64,000 nucleotides of DNA from Larix kaempferi (taxonomy: Eukaryota; Streptophyta; Pinopsida; Pinales; Pinaceae): the NCBI GenBank assembly GCA_027924585.1, contig BSBM01000486.1:39820001-39884000 (forward strand), in the 5' to 3' direction. Every line of letters begins with the position of its first letter. Positions within the stretch are counted from its first letter, which is position 1. The notes beneath the pieces were generated by a model. The model saw only the letters and a list, made by a program, of their open reading frames with translations. It did no database searches and had not been told where the DNA came from. Made by a program: the position numbers and the translations under genes. Positions 59,011-64,000 of this stretch are shown here, piece after piece.

Positions 59011-59715
59011 TACCTTCCATTTGCAGCATTTGTCAAGTCCCTCTATCCTACTCATTTCAACTATCTTGAGTCTCTTCAAGCAAGTCACAAGTTCAAATAC
59101 CTCACCTTTGACACCCTAGTGGAGAAGATTGCAGACAGAGAGAAAGCCTTTGGAAAGAAGGCAAGTGAGAATCATAAAGAATATCTTTGCTTTGCTTAGA
59201 AAGCAAACAACCAATCCAAAGACCCTTCCAAAGGAGAAAGTATCAAGAGAGGAAGAGGAAGAAGAAATTTCAGAGGTAGAGGGGGCAGAAACAACTCAAG
59301 AAAAACATCAGATCTAAAGTGCAAGCGTTGTGGGAACACTGGACATGAAGTAGATCAGTGTTGGGACTCCATGAAAGGAAGACATAAACATAACAAAGAA
59401 GAAGAAAATAAGAGCCAAGAGGCTTGTAAAGCCCCTGATTCTGCTCATTGTAATGTTGCACATTGTAATCTTGGAATTAATGAAATAACTTCTCTTTCAT
59501 CCTACAAAGATAGTTTGTTGCTTAATAGTGGTTCAACATCTCACTTGAATTTTAGTAAATATTGTTGTGACAAACTGAGTGACATTATAGATGGCATAGT
59601 GTGCTTTGCAGGAAAATCTAGCCTCAAACCAAAGGGAATTGGCTCAATCAGGCTCAAGCTTCCTGGAATTCCTGATTTTGTGTTAAAGAATGTTCTCTAT
59701 CTTCTAGAGTTGTAG
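59011..59715 (+). pseudogene. Copia C gag C-terminus and protease
   Basis: Resumes after insertion F with AAFVKSLYPTHFNYLESLQA and VEKIADREKAFGKK, then after a stop at 59197 an arginine/glycine-rich stretch, a full CCHC zinc knuckle (CKRCGNTGHEVDQC, near 59320-59361), and the protease core LLLNSGSTSHLNFSKY near 59515. There the active-site Asp is Asn, so the protease would be inactive even without the stops. It ends with FVLKNVLYLLEL and a stop at 59713. One reading frame covers all of it. Confidence 0.87.
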
Positions 59716-59719
59716 AGAA

Positions 59720-60900
59720 TCTTGATGTCCTTAGTGCAGATTCGACAACAAGTCCATTCCATCCACATGTTCGATGGAATTATAAAGATAAGGAAGCCCT
59801 TTGACAACAAGGTCATCATGATAGTTATGAAGATGGAAAGTTGTTGAAGTTGAGGGGCTTTTCTGCAAGAGTTCAAAACTTTGCCTACCTCTCTCGGCAT
59901 GAAGAAGGTAACATGTCATCCAATTTGTTATGGCAAGTTATATTTGGCATTTGAATTATAACAATCTTTGTTTGTTAAGAAAGAATGGTGTATTTGGTTT
60001 TCCCACCATTCCTAAGCAAAAGAGCAAATGTGATGCATGCCTACTAGGCAAACATAGTAAGCAACCATTCCAAGAGTCTAAATTTAAAGCATGTAGAAAG
60101 TTAGAGTTGGTTCACTCCGACTTATGTGGACCCATGCCAATTCCTTCTACAAATGGTAATAAGTACCTCATGACCTTTGTTGATGACTATAATATAATGT
60201 GTTGGGTATACTTATTGAAGACAAAGTCTAAAGCTTTTCAAACATTCAAGAAATTTCATGCATGGATAGTAAATCAAGCACAAGCTCATATTGGTACATT
60301 TTGTTCTGATAATGGTAAAGAATACACCTCTAATGATTTTGAAGACTATCTTTCTAAACATGGGATTACACATCAAACTTCAGTTCCCTACAATCCTCAA
60401 CAAAACGATGTGGCAGAAAGGATGAATAGAACTTTAATGAATATGGAACGCTCAATGATGATTTTCAAGAATGTGAAACTAATATTTTGGGGTGATGTAG
60501 TATTATGTGCAGCATATTTGAGAAATAGAAGTCCATATCATGCTCTTGAAGATAAGACTTTACATGAAATGTGGTTTGGCCACCTTCCTTCGATCAAGCA
60601 TCTCAAGGTTTTTGGTTCCACCCGCTATGCCTTGATACCAAAGGAGCAAAGAAACAAGCTTGGTGCTAGAAGTCAAAAATGCATTTTCTTCGAGTACTCA
60701 AAAGCCTCCAAAGCATATCGTCTTTATGATGAGGTAAACGAGAAAGTTTGTTGTTTCTAGATATGTCATTTTTCTTGAAGTTAACAAAAATGACTATTCT
60801 ATTGAAATACAGCTTGAATATCTGGATAAATTTGCCCATCTAAAGACATATTATGAATTCGATAATGAAATTCCACATCTTGAAGGGGAGGTCCCTATCT
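59720..60900 (+). pseudogene. Copia C pre-integrase and integrase
   Basis: The open part 59930-60760 begins in the pre-integrase zinc region (WHLNYNNLCLLRKNG, CDACLLGKHSKQPF) and continues with the integrase core: LVHSDLCGPM (Asp), FCSDNGKEYTS (Asp), NPQQNDVAERMNR (Glu), then LRNRSPYHALEDKTLHEMWF and HLKVFGSTRYALIPKEQRNK. All three catalytic residues are present. It lies in a different frame from gag and ends at a stop near 60758, with integrase C-terminal sequence (YDEVNEKV) continuing after a frame change. Confidence 0.9.
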
Positions 60901-61349
60901 TAGATCAATATATGGAATTTCCTTTTGAAGCATCAGCACCCCCTCATGAAGAAACTCATGAAGAAGAACTTCTTTCCACTTCACCTGATCATGAGACTCA
61001 AGTGGATGATGTAGTTGAGAGGATTGGAATATTGAACCTTGAAGAGAATGAAGTACCTCCTGCTGATCAACCTTGGCCATCAAGGAAGATTCTGAAATGG
61101 GCCACAAAGACACTTTAAAGTGTCCATCCAAATGAAGTTGGAAAGACAGGAACAAGAAACTCAACCAGACAAGAAGATGGAGGAGATGCAGAGAACTCAG
61201 GTGATGACATGGATGTCTCATTTGATTGTGAATTGAATTTATTTGCTAACTTTGAACCAACTTTCTTTGAAGAGGCTGCTACTCATGATGAGTGGAAATA
61301 ATCCACGCATAATGAGTATGATGCACACATGAATAATGGAACCTAGAAG
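60901..61349 (+). pseudogene. Copia C linker between integrase and RT
   Basis: Acidic, proline- and serine-rich sequence (ASAPPHEETHEEELL, ENEVPPADQPWPSRK) typical of the variable copia linker, with a stop near 61116 and frame changes. Confidence 0.75.
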
Positions 61350-62653
61350 TTGGTTGACCCTCTAGTCGGAACCAAACTAGTTGGTAGCAAGTGGGTATAC
61401 AAGAACAAATACAAATCAAATGGCTCACTTGACAAGCACAAAGCAAGGCTCATGGAAAAAGGCTATGCACATAAAGAAGGAATTGATTATGAAGAAACGT
61501 TCTCCCCCACAACAAATTGGGATACCATCCACACCTTACTCTCTTTGCCAACACAAAATGGATGGAAAGTCCACCAAATGGATGTAAAAGCAGCTTTCTT
61601 GAATGGAGATTTGAAAGAAAATGTCTTCATGTCTCAACTAGAAGCTTTTGCATGTGAAGGGACAAGAACACAAGGTATGCAAACTTGTCAAGTCCTTGTA
61701 TGGCATGAAACAAGAACCATGAGCATGGTATGAAAAGCTAAGTGAGCATCTTCTAAAGCTAAATTTCAAACATTATAATCTTGAAGTTGCAACATTGTTT
61801 GTAAAGAAAGTCTGAAGATCTGTTATGTTTCTTGTGGTGTATGTAGATGACCTTTTGATGACAGGTAACAATGAAATTTATATAGCATCCATAAAGAAAT
61901 ATTTGAAGAAAGGTTTTGAAATGACTTATATGTGACATATTCATTACTACTTAGGAATTGAAGTGACTCAACATACTAAGTACATATTAATCTCTGAGAA
62001 CAAGTATGTTGTATAATTGCTAAAGATATTTAGCATCACAGAATGCAACCCGCTTTCAATTCCAATGGAACAAAAGCTGAAGCTCACATCAAGTGGAGGA
62101 AAAGAATTTGAGGATGCAACCAAGTATCGACAGCTTGTAGGAAGCCTTATCTATCTTACTACCAATAGACCATATATTTCTTATGTTTTTGGAATCCTTT
62201 CAAGGTTCAGGCACAAACCTTGTGAAGGGCACTAGTCATCTACAAAAAGAGTTCTAAGATACTTAAAAGGGACTCAAGACTTTGGACTCAAGTACTCTAA
62301 GGTGGAGGACTTCAAACTCATTGGGTACTCTAACTCAGACTTCGATGGCAACAAAGAGACAGGAGTGTCCACTTCTAGATACACAATATGTCTTGGATCA
62401 ACATTTATCTCGTGGAAATCATGCAAATAACCAATTCCAGCAAATTCAACAACAGAGGCAGAATACACGGCTGCTGTAGAAGCAACGAAAGAAATTGTGT
62501 GGCTTAGGAAGATGAATATTTTCAAGAGAAATAAGAAAATTCCACTCCATTATTGATTGACAACACTTCTACAATCAAGTTGGCCAAGAATCCCATATTC
62601 CATGATCAAACAAAGCACATCAACACAAAGTACCATTTGATTCGACATCTATT
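61350..62653 (+). pseudogene. Copia C RT and truncated RNase H
   Basis: RT: VGSKWVYKNKYKSNGSLDKH, EGIDYEETFSPTTNWDTI and HQMDVKAAFLNGDLKENVFM in 61350-61733, then catalytic YVDDLLMTGNN near 61840-61872. RNase H: YRQLVGSLIYLTTNRPYIS, VLRYLKGTQDFGLKYSK, AEYTAAVEATKEIVWLRKM, and KHINTKYHLIRHL near 62610-62650. Several stops and shifts. RNase H is cut at 62653 by the LTR of element G. Confidence 0.88.
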
Positions 62654-63574
62654 TGACATACAATCCACTCGAGCGGACGCGAGCCGGATCTCCCTAGCTC
62701 AATGTGAGTCTAGAACAAATAGTACAGACTATAAACCACTTTCCTAGATCTAGTTAAGGATCAAGTTATCAGATGTCTTACCTTAAGTTTGTGGTCCCTT
62801 TTCCTGGATGTTGTTGCATGCCTTGTGGTCATCAGATCTAAGTTGCAAGACCTGCCAAGATGCACAAAACAAGACAAACAAGTAAAAACGTCCAAATGAT
62901 AACAGATCTAAGTAAACAGTTAAGCAGGTAAACTACACAATATCATCAACACAACAATATTGGTGGAAAGCGTTTATATTATTGTAAATATAGGGAAAGT
63001 ACATAGAAAAGAATGATTACAACCGAGGCTTAATGTAGCAATCCTTCTCCATCCAAGCCAATGCAATATCCTCCCAAGGAAGTGTGAGTCTCTCAATGGA
63101 TGAGTAGAGATCTCTCCAAGATGATTTCACAAACATGTAGACAGTATAAACTTCCTCCCCTTGGAGAGGGATAGAGCTTCATTTATATAGGATTAAGTGG
63201 ATAGGGTATGGATAGGGTAGGTTGAGATATGGTAGGAGAGAGATAGGGGATCCTTCCAAGAGGTTAGGAACTGAGTGCCAGCCCTCCCACAAGGTCAGGG
63301 ATAGGGATCCATGTCAGCTAGATTCGAGAATGGACTTGAAGGATCTACTTTTTCCATTAACTGACATCATCGCACCCTTCAAGAGAGCAAGATGTGATGT
63401 CCCAGGCTGCATGAGAGCAAGATGCGACGTCGCAGGTTGCATGAGTGCAGCCTGCGATGACCTCTCAAAAACTAGTGTAAATGGGTTATATCTCTTCCAA
63501 TCCAATAACTTAGTCAATGAAACTTTAGGGATGTATACACTGAATCTCATGATGGTAGGATTTTAGGTGTAACA
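62654..63574 (-). repeat. 3' LTR of element G, inserted in copia C RNase H
   Basis: On the minus strand it starts TGTTACACCTAAAATCC at 63574, next to a G-rich purine tract, and would end GGATTGTATGTCA at 62654, exactly where the copia C RNase H breaks off. CTATATAAATG on the minus strand near 63190 is a good TATA box, in the expected place for an LTR promoter. The other half of the element and the second target copy lie right of the window. Confidence 0.62.
63368..63458. repeat. Short tandem repeat in the element G LTR
   Basis: Three diverged ~30-bp units built on AGAGCAAGATG(T/C)GA(T/C)GTC and GCATGAG. Confidence 0.7.
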
Positions 63575-63590
63575 GAATGCCCCCCAAAGC
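63575..63590 (-). promoter_or_regulatory. Polypurine tract of element G
   Basis: GCTTTGGGGGGCATTC on the minus strand directly precedes the LTR start; a G-rich PPT as in many Ty3-like elements. Confidence 0.6.
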
Positions 63591-64000
63591 ATAAAGCTGA
63601 TGAAAATCGGACAAGTGAAATGCTTTGACAGAAGGAATGGAAATGGCTTGTTGAATGAAGGATGTTGCTGCAGTACAACTGATTATGAGTACATAGTCTC
63701 ATATGACGTACAACATGCCTGCCGACCAATACAATGCAGATCCACGGTAGTAATGACTGACTGAACACAATCATGGCTACTAGACACAAGCATAGATCCA
63801 TGATGAGATGACAACACAGCCACGACCAATACAAATGTGGATCCGTGTAATATGACTCAATACAAACTCCATCGCAACCTGGGTAAAATATGACACCCCA
63901 CAGTTTTCAAGTTGAACCCGCAATGATACGAATCTATCCATGTGATTACAAATGTCTTGACGTCGAACATGGTAGAAACCAATTGATTACCGGTCATTGA
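63591..64000 (-). other. Interior of element G, 3' region, non-coding
   Basis: No retroelement coding motif is seen in the last 410 bases. ACCAATACAA(A/T)G and GATCC(A/G) blocks recur at 63725 and 63818, a diverged duplication. Confidence 0.5.

Overview
The window is plant nuclear DNA packed with nested transposable elements. It is probably from a large-genome seed plant, and a gymnosperm would fit: host exons are few and far apart, and most of the recognisable sequence is Ty1/copia, plant L1-type LINE, SINE, hAT-like and LTR-only elements in several states of decay. The species cannot be named from the sequence alone. There are no operons, phage genes or CRISPR arrays.

Layout. 0.3-1.4 kb: a solo LTR with perfect 5-bp target duplications. 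2.5-3.1 kb: two exons on the minus strand of a nucleotide-sugar transporter of the GONST1 (Golgi GDP-mannose transporter) type, the only host gene I recognise. 3.5-8.5 kb: a LINE RNase H fragment, then C-rich LTR-like sequence split by a hAT-like element (4812-8134). 10.3-15.1 kb: a minus-strand copia element with both LTRs and a perfect target duplication. Its gag is interrupted by a tRNA-derived SINE and by a 1.1-kb hAT-like element. 16.1-17.0 kb: four tandem copies of an exon-like unit. 18.6-19.4 kb: two weak exon candidates.

20.8-29.6 kb: a decayed copia (plus strand) split by a full-length L1-type LINE (minus, 22011-29068, 15-bp target duplication); the LINE endonuclease is itself split by a solo LTR (26389-26762). 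30.3-35.1 kb: a SINE split by a minus-strand LTR element whose only coding trace is a Gag-like zinc knuckle. 35.7-38.7 kb: a second, truncated LINE. 42.7-44.3 kb: the 3' end of another copia with its LTR. 44.7-45.35 kb: a weak LINE fragment.

45.4 kb to the right edge: one long nest. A copia begins with an LTR and PBS at 45375-45592. Its gag is broken at codon precision by an 11.5-kb LTR-type insertion (47451-59005, target duplication AACCA). That insertion contains a nearly complete younger copia (51040-58285), whose gag-pol carries a frameshift and several stops. The outer copia resumes at 59011 and is broken again in RNase H at 62654 by the 3' LTR of another element that runs out of the window.

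The elements show a time order of insertion rather than cooperating genes. All pol regions here are disabled. I did not find a clearly new biological system. The best leads are the exon-like tandem array, the Gag-remnant LTR element inside a SINE, the two hAT-like elements, and the 89-bp minisatellite in the 3' region of the youngest copia.
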